Assembly (NCBI RefSeq): GCF_026240905.1
Contig: NZ_JAPEVI010000003.1
Location: forward strand, 2,976,001 to 3,040,000
Reading direction: 5' to 3'
Length of the DNA: 64,000 bases
Origin: Roseibium salinum
GTDB taxonomy: Bacteria > Pseudomonadota > Alphaproteobacteria > Rhizobiales > Stappiaceae
Shown here piece by piece: positions 53,748-62,601 of the stretch (position 1 is its first letter; each line of letters begins with the position of its first letter). The translations under genes and the position numbers were made by a program. The notes beneath the pieces are model-generated. The model searched no databases, was not told the DNA's origin, and saw only the letters and a program-made list of their open reading frames with translations.

Positions 53748-54509
53748 TCAGGCAATGCCCTCGCCCGAACGGAAGCGCGCCGCCCAGTCCCGATTTGTCT
53801 CGTCGGCGAGTTTGGCGACGCCCGGTGAAACGCCGTCCGCGGCTGCGGGATTGACGCCCAGGCGGGCGAGAATTTCGCGCAGCGCGCCCGAAGAATCAGA
53901 GGCAAGCGCTTCGTAGGTGATCCGGAGCGGTTCAATTGCCTGGGTTTCGAACCAGCTTCTCCACTCCTGATCAAAGGCCGTGAACCTGTCGTAGCAGACC
54001 CTGAGTTCTTCGCGATCGTAGACGGGCTCCTGCGGGGGCGCCAGGCGTTCCAGTTCGGTTCCGTCGGGCGCCAGGTGCCACAAACCGGTCTGCTCGGCCT
54101 TCACGCAGGAAACCGCCTGGCCGACCTTGTCCTGCCGGGTCAGATGGATGAACAGGGTGCGTCCGAAGGCGGTTTCGAACCGTTGCCGGTCGCTTGTCTG
54201 GTGCGGGTGCAGAACCGCAAGCTTGCGAATGAAGAATTCGAAGCTGTGCCTTTGCAGTCTCAGCCCGAAGATCCCGGTACTGCCGCTGCCTTTGGCGATT
54301 GCCGCCCGAAAGACATCCGCCAGGATTTCAGGTTCTCGGCGAGACGGCTCGAAACTCAGATCAAAGTGATCCAGCCAGCTTTGCAGGGATGGCTCGTGGA
54401 AGTGGGATCCCGGTTTTCCGGCAATGCCGGTCGCCGCCAGAAGCTTGCACAGCAGCGTGCTGCCGCTGCGCGGCGAAGTGCAGATCACGTAGGAATCGAA
54501 TGCGGGCAT
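53748..54509 (-). CDS. Stf0 family sulfotransferase
   Basis: 253 residues from ATG 54509, the family start (MPAFDSYVICTSPRSGSTLL); an ATG at 54548 is in frame. The 5'-phosphosulfate loop TSPRSGSTLLCKLL binds PAPS. Later IFGLRLQRHSFEFF and FIHLTRQDKVGQAVSCVKAEQTGLW are conserved in Stf0 proteins, best known for trehalose 2-sulfation in mycobacteria. Here the acceptor is unknown; a polysaccharide or lipid glycan is likely. No signal peptide. A repeat end lies just upstream. Confidence 0.9.
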   Translation of the reverse strand: MPAFDSYVICTSPRSGSTLLCKLLAATGIAGKPGSHFHEPSLQSWLDHFDLSFEPSRREPEILADVFRAAIAKGSGSTGIFGLRLQRHSFEFFIRKLAVLHPHQTSDRQRFETAFGRTLFIHLTRQDKVGQAVSCVKAEQTGLWHLAPDGTELERLAPPQEPVYDREELRVCYDRFTAFDQEWRSWFETQAIEPLRITYEALASDSSGALREILARLGVNPAAADGVSPGVAKLADETNRDWAARFRSGEGIA

Positions 54510-54553
54510 TGTCTTGTATTTCGAGACGAGAGGCGGGCGTCGCATCACTTAGC

Positions 54554-54582
54554 GTATGGCCCCATAAAATGGAACGCACTGG
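54554..54582. repeat. Solo copy of the 14.36-kb element end
   Basis: GTATGGCCCCATAAAATGG then AACGCACTGG: identical to the left terminal repeat at 14364-14397 except for one base over 29. No inverted partner is seen nearby. Confidence 0.7.
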
Positions 54583-54776
54583 CTGTAGAAATCATGTCAA
54601 CGGGACACGGGTCTTCTATGGCAGAAAAGTCGTGGACCGCTCTCCAACGGTCTCACACAGTTTCCCGCCCAACCCTTTACTTTTTACCCCTGATCCTTAG
54701 GCTTGGTCTCACGACGAGCACCCGCGGAAACACGCGGCCTCAAAACTCACCACAAGACAGAATTGCGATATTCACC

Positions 54777-55205
54777 ATGAGCGAAGCCAAGACTGGCGAC
54801 ACGGTTCGCCTTCACTACAAGGGTACCCTGAACGACGGGTCTGTCTTTGACAGTTCGGAAGGGCGCGAACCGCTGGAATTCACGGTCGGCGCCGGCCAGA
54901 TCATCGAGGGTCTCGACAAGGCCATTCCGGGAATGAAAGTCGGCGAGGAAAAAACCGTCACTGTCGAGGCGGAAGAAGCCTACGGGCCCCATAATCCGGC
55001 AGCCAAGCAGGCCGTTCCCCGCACGCATATTCCCGAGACCATTCCGCTGGAGGTCGGCCTGCAGCTTCAGGCCCAGACCGAAAACGGCCAGGTGATGAAC
55101 GTCAGGGTCATCGACTTCTCCGAAGAAGAAGTCGTTTTGGATGCCAACCACCCGCTGGCCGGCAAGGACCTGACTTTCGATATCCAGCTCGCCGATATCA
55201 AATGA
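54777..55205 (+). CDS. FKBP-type peptidyl-prolyl cis-trans isomerase (SlyD-like)
   Basis: 142 residues from ATG 54777. FKBP strand DTVRLHYKGTLNDGSVFDSS, then FTVGAGQIIEGLDKAIPGMK (the V-G-x-G-Q-I-x-E-x-x-x-A-I-x-G-M hallmark), and an insert-in-flap domain (EEAYGPHNPAAKQAVPR to VLDANHPLAGKDLTFDIQL) as in SlyD-type proteins. The His-rich metal tail of E. coli SlyD is absent. Cytoplasmic folding helper. The open frame upstream to 54075 is not coding. Confidence 0.92.
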   Translation: MSEAKTGDTVRLHYKGTLNDGSVFDSSEGREPLEFTVGAGQIIEGLDKAIPGMKVGEEKTVTVEAEEAYGPHNPAAKQAVPRTHIPETIPLEVGLQLQAQTENGQVMNVRVIDFSEEEVVLDANHPLAGKDLTFDIQLADIK

Positions 55206-55305
55206 GGGCGAGGCTCCCGGTTTTCCGCGGAGCCTCCCGTAGTTGTGAGCCGTCAGAAGGTTATTTGACCGGATCGCCGCATCCTGGCGAAAACCGGATA
55301 CTTGC

Positions 55306-55345
55306 CCTCATCCTGAAGAGCGCTGCGCGCTTGTTCAGGATGAGG
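55306..55345. repeat. CCTCATCCTGA-type palindrome
   Basis: CCTCATCCTGAA is opposed by TTCAGGATGAGG around GAGCGCTGCGCGCTTG. Shorter relative of the repeat at 23347-23453. It may terminate both convergent neighbouring genes. Confidence 0.65.
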
Positions 55346-55422
55346 TGTTTCTTCTAGGGCCAGACGTTCGTTTGCGGCCCCGCAGCGCCTGCGGGGCTCT
55401 CCCTCACCGTCCTTGTCCGGCG

Positions 55423-56469
55423 TCACTTCATATAGACGCTGTCATTCGCCTTGCTGACTTCCGCCTTGAAGGCGGCCAGCAACTCGTTCGCCTTGGCGTC
55501 GAGATTTTCGGCGACATGGGTCTCGAAGGCCGGCTGGGCCGCGGCCGCCATGGCGGCGCGCTGCTCCCCGGTCAGCGCGGTGACCTCCATCTTGTCGACC
55601 AGGCCGGGAAGGCCACGGTCGGACGCTTCGATGATGCGGGACAGGCCCCGGCTTGCGGCCACGCAGGATTCAGCCGCATAGCGCAACGTGTTCTGCTGTG
55701 CCTCCGTGAGGCCTTCGAAGAAGTCGCGGTTGACCATGAAGGTGTAAGGCGAGAACAGGTGATTGGTGAGCGTCATGTATTTCTGCACTTCAGCGAAGTT
55801 CGCGAAGGAGATGATCGGCACCGGGTTCATCTGGCCGTCGATCACGCCGGTCTGCAGACCGGAATAGACCTCGCCCCAGGAAAGCGGATAGGCCTGCGCG
55901 CCGAGCGACTGGACGATGGTCTGGTGGGAGGGCAGTGTCATCGTGCGGATGCGGATGCCGTCGAAGTCCTCCAGCGAGGCGATCGGGTGCTTGGAGTTGG
56001 TCACTGCGAAGAACCCGCCCGTGTCCGGGAACCCCAGCACCACAACATCGCCAAGGCTCGCTTCGATATCCGCTGCAAGCGCCTTGCCGAAATCTCCGTC
56101 GAACACTGAGTAGGTCGCCGCATTGTCGGCAAAGGCGAAGGGCAGGTTCAGGACGTCGACGCGCGGATAGTAGCTGGCCAGGGCGCCAGTGGAAGTGAGC
56201 GTCGCCTGCAGGACGCCGTCGCGGACGTGCTGAACGTGTTCGGCCGCAGACCCGAGCTGGTTGGAGCCGAAGACCTCCACCTCCACGGCGCCGTTGGTGT
56301 CGGCTTCCACGATGCTCGAGAACACCGCCGTGCAGGCGTGGGCGGGGTTTTCGAACGGGTCGGTCTTGTTGTCATGCCCGAATTTCAGGACCTTGCCCTC
56401 GCCCAGCGCGCTGCCCGTCATAAGCGCGACGGCAAGACCCGCTGCCAGTCCCTTTACGATAGCTTTCAT
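55423..56469 (-). CDS. TRAP transporter substrate-binding protein (DctP family)
   Basis: 348 residues: signal peptide 1-23 (MKAIVKGLAAGLAVALMTGS), then a DctP/TAXI-type fold. Typical spots: LKFGHDNKTDPFENPAHAC, the ligand Arg region GIRIRTMTLPSHQTIVQSLG, and SGLQTGVIDGQMNPVPIISF. It delivers a carboxylate-type solute to DctQM. Closest in layout to C4-dicarboxylate or sialic/uronic acid TRAP proteins; the ligand cannot be fixed. Operon with dctM and dctQ, divergent from an RpiR regulator that suggests a sugar-acid ligand. Confidence 0.92.
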   Translation of the reverse strand: MKAIVKGLAAGLAVALMTGSALGEGKVLKFGHDNKTDPFENPAHACTAVFSSIVEADTNGAVEVEVFGSNQLGSAAEHVQHVRDGVLQATLTSTGALASYYPRVDVLNLPFAFADNAATYSVFDGDFGKALAADIEASLGDVVVLGFPDTGGFFAVTNSKHPIASLEDFDGIRIRTMTLPSHQTIVQSLGAQAYPLSWGEVYSGLQTGVIDGQMNPVPIISFANFAEVQKYMTLTNHLFSPYTFMVNRDFFEGLTEAQQNTLRYAAESCVAASRGLSRIIEASDRGLPGLVDKMEVTALTGEQRAAMAAAAQPAFETHVAENLDAKANELLAAFKAEVSKANDSVYMK

Positions 56470-56505
56470 GATTATCTCCTCTTCCTCTGTCAGGTTGCTT
56501 GGTTG

Positions 56506-57789
56506 TTATTGAGCAAATCCGAAGGCGCGCGGCAGAAGCATTGCTGCGCCTTCCCAGAAGGCGAACACGAACAGGACGCCCACTTCCGCAATCAGGAACG
56601 GCGCCAGCTTCACCGCAATCCGTTCCAGCTTCTCGCCCGTCACCGATGAGAGAACGAACAGGCACGCGCCGACGGGCGGCGTCATCAGCGAGATGTTGAG
56701 AGCCAGGACGAAGACGATCCCGGCATGGATCGGCTCCAGCCCCACCTGCGCAGTGAGCGGCACGAGGACCGGCGCGAGGATGATCAGGATGGCGGTGATG
56801 TCCATGACCATGCCGACCACGAGCAGAAGGCAGATGATGATCGCGATCACCACGGCGCGGCTGTCGGCGAGCCCGAGAATGGTTTCGGCGAGCAATTGCG
56901 GCACGCGCTCGAAGCTCATCCACCAGCCGAGGATGCCGGCAAAGGCAATAATCACGAAGATCACGCCGGTGATCCGGGCCGTGCGCACGAGCATCCGATA
57001 GAGCGCGGAAAGTGTCAGCGTCCGGTAGACGAAGGCGCCGATGAAAAGCGCATAGGCAACCGCGATCGAGGCCGCTTCCGTCGGCGTGACAATGCCCCCG
57101 AGAATGCCGCCCAGGATGATGACCGGCATCAGGAGCGCCGTGATCGAGGAAAGGAAGACCTGCCGGATCTCCTTCAGGTTGGCGCGGCGCACCGCCTTGG
57201 GCAGGTCGTTTCTGGCCGCTCCGAACGCAATCACCGCCATGCACACGGCACAGATGACCAGGCCCGGCAGGATGCCCGCCGCAAAGAGCCCGCCGATGGA
57301 CACGCCCATCAGGGATCCGTAGACCACCATCAGGCCGGAGGGCGGGATGGTCGGGCCGATGATCGACCCGGCGGCGGTGACCGCGCAGGCATAGTCGCGC
57401 CGGTAGCCTTCCTTGACCATGGCCGGCACCAGCGTGCGCCCGAAGGCGGCCGCATCGGCCGTCGCAGAGCCGGTGAGGCCGGCAAAGAACACCGAGGCCA
57501 GCATGTTGGTATGCGCCAGGCCGCCCCGCAAATGGCCGACAAGAACCTGGGCGAGTTTCACCAGACGGTCGGTGATGCCGGTGTGGTTCATGATCTCGCC
57601 GGCCAGGATGAAAAACGGCATCGCTAGGAACGGGAATATGTTGAGGCCGTTGAAAATGCGGCTCGGCCCGACGGCGAGGAACTGCGCCCCGCCCATGTCG
57701 ATCAGACCGACGACGCCGGCCGCGCCGATCGCAAAGCCGATCGGCATGCCGAGAAGGATAAGCCCGATGAAGACGGCCGCGACGATCAT
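56506..57789 (-). CDS. TRAP transporter large permease (DctM family)
   Basis: 427 residues, about twelve membrane helices. Family marks: FVAAVFIGLILLGMPIGFA-like start (MIVAAVFIGLILLGMPIGFA), PFLAMPFFILAGEIMN, FFAGLTGSATADAAAFG, and GIVTPTEAASIAVAYALF. Drives solute uptake with a Na+ or H+ gradient together with DctQ. ATG 57789 overlaps the dctQ stop (ATGA). Confidence 0.93.
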   Translation of the reverse strand: MIVAAVFIGLILLGMPIGFAIGAAGVVGLIDMGGAQFLAVGPSRIFNGLNIFPFLAMPFFILAGEIMNHTGITDRLVKLAQVLVGHLRGGLAHTNMLASVFFAGLTGSATADAAAFGRTLVPAMVKEGYRRDYACAVTAAGSIIGPTIPPSGLMVVYGSLMGVSIGGLFAAGILPGLVICAVCMAVIAFGAARNDLPKAVRRANLKEIRQVFLSSITALLMPVIILGGILGGIVTPTEAASIAVAYALFIGAFVYRTLTLSALYRMLVRTARITGVIFVIIAFAGILGWWMSFERVPQLLAETILGLADSRAVVIAIIICLLLVVGMVMDITAILIILAPVLVPLTAQVGLEPIHAGIVFVLALNISLMTPPVGACLFVLSSVTGEKLERIAVKLAPFLIAEVGVLFVFAFWEGAAMLLPRAFGFAQ

Positions 57790-58295
57790 ACCGAAGCCTC
57801 CGCGAAGGGCGGCAGGTCCAGATGCGTGCCGCTGTCCCGGATCATCACCAGAACCGTCTGCACGCAGGCCAGTGCAGAGGCAGCGGGAATGGCGGCATGG
57901 AAGGGCTGCAGGCTGACGCCGAAGATCATCGCCTGGCGGGTGGCGCCGCTTTCGGCAAAACCGAGCCCGTACCAGAAGACATACAGGAACAGCGCCAGCG
58001 TGCAGAGATCGATAACGACCAGCACGGCCCGGCGCAGCGGCGCGGGAATGCGCATGATGGCGGCGGTCAGGCCGATGTGGTCCCGCCGGGCGATGCCGGA
58101 GGACACCGCGAGCATCGCCGCCCAGATCATCAGGTAGCGGGCGAGGATTTCCGGCCACGGCAACTGCCAGTGAAAGAAATAGCGGTCGACGACGCCCAGC
58201 CAGACATCCAGCACCAGCAGCGCCATCAGGATGGCTATGATCGCCTCGACGCCGAAATTCAGCGCCGCGCTGGCTTTTGCAGCCCGTTCCCGCAT
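57786..58295 (-). CDS. TRAP transporter small permease (DctQ family)
   Basis: 169 residues from ATG 58295 (GGGGGAG upstream; an ATG at 58358 is in frame but lacks one). Four membrane helices. Signature WPEILARYLMIWAAMLAVSSGIARRDHIGL. Couples to DctM. First gene of the operon dctQ-dctM-dctP. Confidence 0.9.
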   Translation of the reverse strand: MRERAAKASAALNFGVEAIIAILMALLVLDVWLGVVDRYFFHWQLPWPEILARYLMIWAAMLAVSSGIARRDHIGLTAAIMRIPAPLRRAVLVVIDLCTLALFLYVFWYGLGFAESGATRQAMIFGVSLQPFHAAIPAASALACVQTVLVMIRDSGTHLDLPPFAEASV

Positions 58296-58428
58296 TTGCT
58301 CCCCCGTCCCAATATGTACCTTAATTACATTTTTTGACGGGATATGCGGTTTCGTCAAGCCAATTTTGTCTTTTAGTTACATTCTTGCGACCGAATGGGC
58401 TGGATTTGCGTCTGGATTGATGGTTTTC

Positions 58429-58443
58429 TGTAATCCAATTACA
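58429..58443. promoter_or_regulatory. Operator palindrome between TRAP operon and RpiR gene
   Basis: TGTAATCCAATTACA, a perfect 6-3-6 palindrome 28 bp before the RpiR gene. Two further half-sites, AATTACAT near 58323-58330 and GTTACAT near 58376-58382, lie closer to the TRAP start. Spacing around the shared promoter fits control of both directions by the RpiR protein. Confidence 0.55.
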
Positions 58444-58470
58444 AGACGGCGGTGATCCGGGGAGAACCAT

Positions 58471-59394
58471 GTGCAGGCCAAGATAAAGACCCCTTCCGGC
58501 GAGGGCGCGAGCGGCCACGCCGCCATCGACCTGATCTCGGCCCTTCGGGAACACACAGGACGGTTTCCCTCCCGCGAACAGAAGGTCGCCGACTATGTTC
58601 AGCAGCACCTGTCGGAGATTTCGGACATGACGATCGCGCAACTGGCGAGGGCCTGCGACGTGAGCACGCCGACCGTGGTCCGCTTCTGCCGGACGCTGGG
58701 ATGTGACGGGTTCCGGGAGTTCAAGCTGCGCCTTGCTCAGAACCTTGCCGTCAGCCTGCAATACATCTCCGCACCGGCGGCCAGCGACCAGGTGACCAGC
58801 GACACGGCCATCGACCGGGTTCTCGGCGCGCTCTATGCGAGCGCCAACGTGATGCGCAGCCAGGTGGACCCGCAAGCCATAGATCAGGCCGTGAAAGTAA
58901 TTTCCGGCAGCCGTCAGCTTCTGGCCGCAGGCATCGGCGGCGGCTCCTCCATGGTCGCCCAGGAGGCCGCCAACCGGTTTTTCCGCCTCGGCATCCCCTC
59001 GCTCGCGCTCAATGACAGCTATCTCCTGCAGATGAGGGCGGCGACGCTCGGGCCCGAGGACGTGCTCTTCTGCATTTCGGCCAGCGGCGAGGCCGATGAA
59101 GTGGTCAGTGCGGCCGAAATCGCCGGAGGCTACGGCGCCACGACGATTGCCGTAGCCCCGAAGGCCTCCCGTCTGGCGCAGATCTCGAAAATCGCCATCA
59201 TGGTCGATCTGCCGGAGGACCCGGACATCTACAAGCCGACCGCGTCCCGCTATGCCCATCTCGTCATCGTGGACGCGATCGCCATGACGGTCGCCCAGGC
59301 AAGGGCGGCAAAGACCAATGAAAATCTTCGCCGCATCCGGGCCTCGCTCACCGCCTTTCACGGCAGAACCGGTCCCCAGCCACTCGGTGACTGA
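58471..59394 (+). CDS. MurR/RpiR family transcriptional regulator
   Basis: 307 residues from GTG 58471 (GGGGAGAACCAT upstream). Residues about 20-95 are the RpiR helix-turn-helix (TGRFPSREQKVADYVQQHL, SEISDMTIAQLARACDVSTP, TVVRFCRTLGCDGFREFKL). Residues about 130-275 form an SIS sugar-phosphate domain (SRQLLAAGIGGGSSMVAQEA, VLFCISASGEADEVVSAAE). Such regulators sense phosphorylated sugars; here it presumably controls the divergent TRAP operon. Confidence 0.92.
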   Translation: MQAKIKTPSGEGASGHAAIDLISALREHTGRFPSREQKVADYVQQHLSEISDMTIAQLARACDVSTPTVVRFCRTLGCDGFREFKLRLAQNLAVSLQYISAPAASDQVTSDTAIDRVLGALYASANVMRSQVDPQAIDQAVKVISGSRQLLAAGIGGGSSMVAQEAANRFFRLGIPSLALNDSYLLQMRAATLGPEDVLFCISASGEADEVVSAAEIAGGYGATTIAVAPKASRLAQISKIAIMVDLPEDPDIYKPTASRYAHLVIVDAIAMTVAQARAAKTNENLRRIRASLTAFHGRTGPQPLGD

Positions 59395-59579
59395 GTTATC
59401 ACGAAGTTGTGATCGCAACCGGGAGACGCCCCCCGCGGGCGGGCGCACCGTGGCGCGCCACGCGGCCCGACCGCAGAAACGCCATTTTTTTCAATGAGAT
59501 TAACATAGACGTTTGCAATTTCGGGCAGACCTCCTATCAAGTCTGTGGTTCAATCACTTTTTTCAGGAGCCCCGCTTCC

Positions 59580-60567
59580 ATGTCCGTGGATATTGACGCT
59601 TTGGTTGATCGCAGACGCCTTCGGCGCAAGGTTACCTTCTGGCGGGTCGCGACATTCGTGGTGCTTGCCGCCACCCTGATCGGCGGCTTCGTCTACCTGT
59701 CCAATGCCGGCGGTCTGTCCAAACGCTCAGCCCACATCGCCAGGATCCCGATCGAAGGGGTTATCTTCGAGGATCGCAAAACGCTGAAGATGATCGAAAG
59801 AGATCGCCGAGTCCGATGCGGTCAAGGGCGTGGTGGTTTCGATCAACTCCCCGGGCGGCAGCACGACCGGGGGCGAAGCCCTTTACGGGGCGCTGCGGGA
59901 ACTGTCGGAAAAGAAGCCGGTCGTCGCGGAAATCCGCACGCTCGGCACGTCCGCAGGCTATATGGTCGCGCTCGCATCCGACCATATCGTTGCCCGGTAC
60001 AACACGATTACCGGCTCGATCGGCGTCCTGTTTCAATTCGGCAATGTGCAGAAGCTCCTGGAAACGGTCGGCGTCGAAATGAACGCCGTCAAGAGCGCCC
60101 CCCTGAAAGCCGAACCCGATTTCTATTCCGAAACGACTCCTGAAGTCCGGGCCATGCTGGAGACGCTGGTGAACGATTCCTACGAATGGTTTGTCAGCCT
60201 CGTCGTCGAGCGCCGGGCGCTCGAGCCCGCCAGGGCGCGCGAGCTCTCGGACGGCCGCATTCTCATCGGCCAACGGGCGCTTGACGCGAAGCTGGTCGAC
60301 GCGATCGGCGGAGAGGACGAGGCGATTGCCTGGCTGGAAAGCGAGAAGGGCGTTGCGAAGGACCTGCCTGTCGTGACGTGGCGCATTTCGGAGGGCCTTG
60401 ACGAGCTTCCGTTCTCCTCGCGCATCTCGCGAGAGTTCGGAAAAGGGATCGGATTGGCTATCCTAGATCCTATTGATGAGGCTAAGGGGCTGATTCCACG
60501 AGGTCTTACGCTTGACGGGCTCGTGTCTGTTTGGCAGGCTTCCGACGCGGCAGCCAATAATCAGTAA
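59580..60567 (+). pseudogene. sppA: Signal peptide peptidase SppA, frameshifted as read
   Basis: From ATG 59580 the frame encodes MSVDIDALVDRRRLRRKVTF, a membrane helix and HIARIPIEGVIFEDRKTLKM, then leaves the family frame. The rest (from before 59830, VVVSINSPGGSTTGGEALYG) is in the next frame and runs normally to 60567, with the catalytic Ser in GTSAGYMVALASD and a plausible Lys in KSAPLKAEPD. Deleting one A of the AAA at 59797-59799 (GAAAGAG) rejoins MIEEIAESDAVKGVVVS perfectly. Intact, it would be a typical 36K-type SppA of about 328 residues. It precedes ihfB by 15 bp as in related genomes. Confidence 0.8.
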
Positions 60568-60582
60568 GCGAGGGGGCTCTTC

Positions 60583-60882
60583 ATGATCAAATCTGAGCTT
60601 GTTCAGCATATCGCCGAACAAAATCCGCATCTTTACCAGCGGGACGTTGAGAACATCGTCAACGCCATTCTGGATGAAGTCACCCAGGCTCTCATGCGCG
60701 GAGATCGTGTCGAGCTGCGCGGGTTCGGAGCGTTCTCGGTCAAGAACCGCCCCGCCCGTATCGGCCGCAATCCACGAACCGGCCAGAAGGTGGAAGTGGA
60801 CGAGAAGTTCGTTCCCTTCTTCAAGACCGGCAAGGAAATGCGGATGCGGCTGAACGATGGTGTGGACCACGGCGACGACTGA
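60583..60882 (+). CDS. ihfB: Integration host factor subunit beta
   Basis: 99 residues. HU/IHF fold: [20 protein letters not shown] and [18 protein letters not shown] helices, then the DNA-bending arm [20 protein letters not shown] with the intercalating Pro in RNPRTG and [18 protein letters not shown] 60583 follows GAGGGGG. Forms a heterodimer with IHF alpha. Lies between sppA and lapA, the conserved rhizobial order. Confidence 0.95.
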   Translation: MIKSELVQHIAEQNPHLYQRDVENIVNAILDEVTQALMRGDRVELRGFGAFSVKNRPARIGRNPRTGQKVEVDEKFVPFFKTGKEMRMRLNDGVDHGDD

Positions 60883-60948
60883 TCGCAGCCGTCTTGCACT
60901 CGCCCCGGGGCCCCGTCTAAACTCGAATTCTGACCCAGGGAGACTGCA

Positions 60949-61305
60949 GTGACCCGTTTCATCAGGAATCTGATCTTGCTCGCAATCGCGGTGGTTCTTG
61001 TTCCACTGTCGGTGGCCAACCGCCATGGGGTCTCGCTGTCTCTCAATCCGTTCGACCCTCAGGATCCCCGCCTGACCATTACCGACATTCCCTTGTTCTG
61101 GGTGATCTTTGCCAGCCTTGGCATCGGCATTATCGTCGGCGGGCTCGGCGCCTGGGCCAAGCAGGGCCGCTGGCGCAAGGAAGCGCGCGTCAAACGCCGC
61201 GAAGCCGCGAAGTGGCACAAGGAGGCCGACCAGCTGCGGGATATGACGAGCGCGGATTCCGGCGTGAAGGGCCTGACGGGACCGGGCAACCGCTCCGCCG
61301 CGTGA
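60949..61305 (+). CDS. lapA: LapA domain (DUF1049) inner-membrane protein
   Basis: 118 residues from GTG 60949 (CAGGGAGACTGCA upstream). Two membrane helices (LILLAIAVVLVPLSVAN and DIPLFWVIFASLGIGIIVGG) joined by a short loop (SLNPFDPQDP), then a basic cytosolic coil (RRKEARVKRREAAKWHKEAD). LapA helps LapB control LPS synthesis. Third gene of the sppA-ihfB-lapA cluster. Confidence 0.88.
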   Translation: MTRFIRNLILLAIAVVLVPLSVANRHGVSLSLNPFDPQDPRLTITDIPLFWVIFASLGIGIIVGGLGAWAKQGRWRKEARVKRREAAKWHKEADQLRDMTSADSGVKGLTGPGNRSAA

Positions 61306-61316
61306 CCTGCTGATCG

Positions 61317-62225
61317 ATGCGCATCATATCCAGCGATGAGATCGACGCCTGTCTCCAGGACAGGGACGTGCTTGAAACGTTGCGCAAGGCGTTCCGGTCC
61401 AACACCGTCACGCTGCGTCTTACGGATCTTGAAATCGGCAGGCCGGATCAGCTCTCCGGTCTGCTTTCCTTTCAGCCGGCCTGGACGGATTTCGCCGCCC
61501 AGAGAGACGTGACACGCGGCTATATCGGCTGTGCGATCAGCCTCGACCTTCCCGGTCAGCCCGGCCCGTCCTCAAGTCTCTATCTCCTGTTTTCCGGTTC
61601 GGCCGGCCAGCCGATCGCCCTTCTGGACGGCATGCGCCTCAATGTCTGGCGGTCCGCGGGGGTGCATGCCCTTGCCGCGAACTATCTCTCGCGCGAGGAC
61701 ACCGCCCGGCTCCTGGTGATCGGCGACGATCCCCGCCTGCCCCGGCTCGTTTCTGCCTATACCGCCGTGCGCAAGCTGACGTCCATATTGCTCGCCGGAA
61801 CCTCGGCGGAAACGCAGAAACGGATCGCCGGCCTGCCGTCGCTGAAAAACGTTCATGTCGGCACGACGGCGGCAATCCACGAGGCCCAGGAAGGGGCCGA
61901 CATCATCTGCATTGCAGGCCCTGAAAGCGGCAGCGGGACCTATCATGCGCTGACCTATCTGGATCCGCCGGCCGGCTGTCATATTGACGTTCTGGACCCT
62001 GCGGCGACGCTGCCGACCGATCTTCTGGAGGAAGCGCGGCTGTTTTCAACCGATCTGTCCGTTCCCCCCAGGGCGGAGCTGGAGTGGGCCGCCGACCTGA
62101 AGGACCTTGCTCAGGGGAACAGGGCCGGCCGGCGCTACTACGGGCAGCGGACATTGTTTCTGCCCGCCGCCCAGTCGGCACTCGCCGACTATGCCCTCGC
62201 GGCACACGTTTTTTTGAGAACGTAG
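61317..62225 (+). CDS. Ornithine cyclodeaminase / mu-crystallin family protein
   Basis: 302 residues. The N-terminal dimerisation part (RIISSDEIDACLQDRDVLET) and the Rossmann segment VWRSAGVHALAANYLSREDTARLLVIGDDP match the family, with the ligand-type Arg in NVWRSAG. The NAD motif is degenerate (IGDDPRLP in place of GxGxxG), and the distal region (HIDVLDPAATLPTDL) is divergent, so it may not be a true ornithine cyclodeaminase; ketimine reductase or related activities are possible. Starts 11 bp after lapA, hence the same transcript. Confidence 0.8.
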   Translation: MRIISSDEIDACLQDRDVLETLRKAFRSNTVTLRLTDLEIGRPDQLSGLLSFQPAWTDFAAQRDVTRGYIGCAISLDLPGQPGPSSSLYLLFSGSAGQPIALLDGMRLNVWRSAGVHALAANYLSREDTARLLVIGDDPRLPRLVSAYTAVRKLTSILLAGTSAETQKRIAGLPSLKNVHVGTTAAIHEAQEGADIICIAGPESGSGTYHALTYLDPPAGCHIDVLDPAATLPTDLLEEARLFSTDLSVPPRAELEWAADLKDLAQGNRAGRRYYGQRTLFLPAAQSALADYALAAHVFLRT

Positions 62226-62353
62226 ACTCTGGAATTCTGCGTAAGGAAACCTACATAGCTGCTCAGCAGTGGACAACTTAGAGGCGATTCCACGCAAGCC
62301 ATGCGCGTGATGACGTCCTGTGAGCCACCTGCAGGTATGCAAAGGAACAGGAT

Positions 62354-62446
62354 ATGCTGACGACCCTTGCCTATTCGGCAAGCCTCCCGGCGATCGCGCT
62401 CGGACTGATCGTGTATGTTTCAGTCGCGTGCGGGCTCGTCTACTAG
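62354..62446 (+). CDS. 30-residue single-helix membrane peptide
   Basis: ATG 62354 with AAAGGA 8 bases upstream opens a 30-codon frame: MLTTLAYSASLPAIALGLI, then VYVSVACGLVY. Nearly the whole peptide is one hydrophobic helix. It ends 87 bp before a strong terminator. The combination of ribosome site, helix and terminator argues for a genuine small protein; no family recognised. Confidence 0.45.
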   Translation: MLTTLAYSASLPAIALGLIVYVSVACGLVY

Positions 62447-62532
62447 ATCTGAGCTCCCAGGGGTTCTTACTCAATTCGGACGCGATCCGGTAACGCGCCA
62501 AGCTATGTTTCTTGCGCGTTCTCGGCGAAGGA

Positions 62533-62560
62533 AAGCCGGTTCACACGAACCGGCTTTTTT
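62533..62560 (+). terminator. Rho-independent terminator
   Basis: AAGCCGGTTC, loop ACAC, GAACCGGCTT followed by TTTT (six T in all with the stem end). Ends the sppA-to-small-peptide transcript. Confidence 0.88.
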
Positions 62561-62601
62561 GTGCGGCCTGAAACCTGTGGCGTTTCGATCCCGCGTCTTG
62601 C

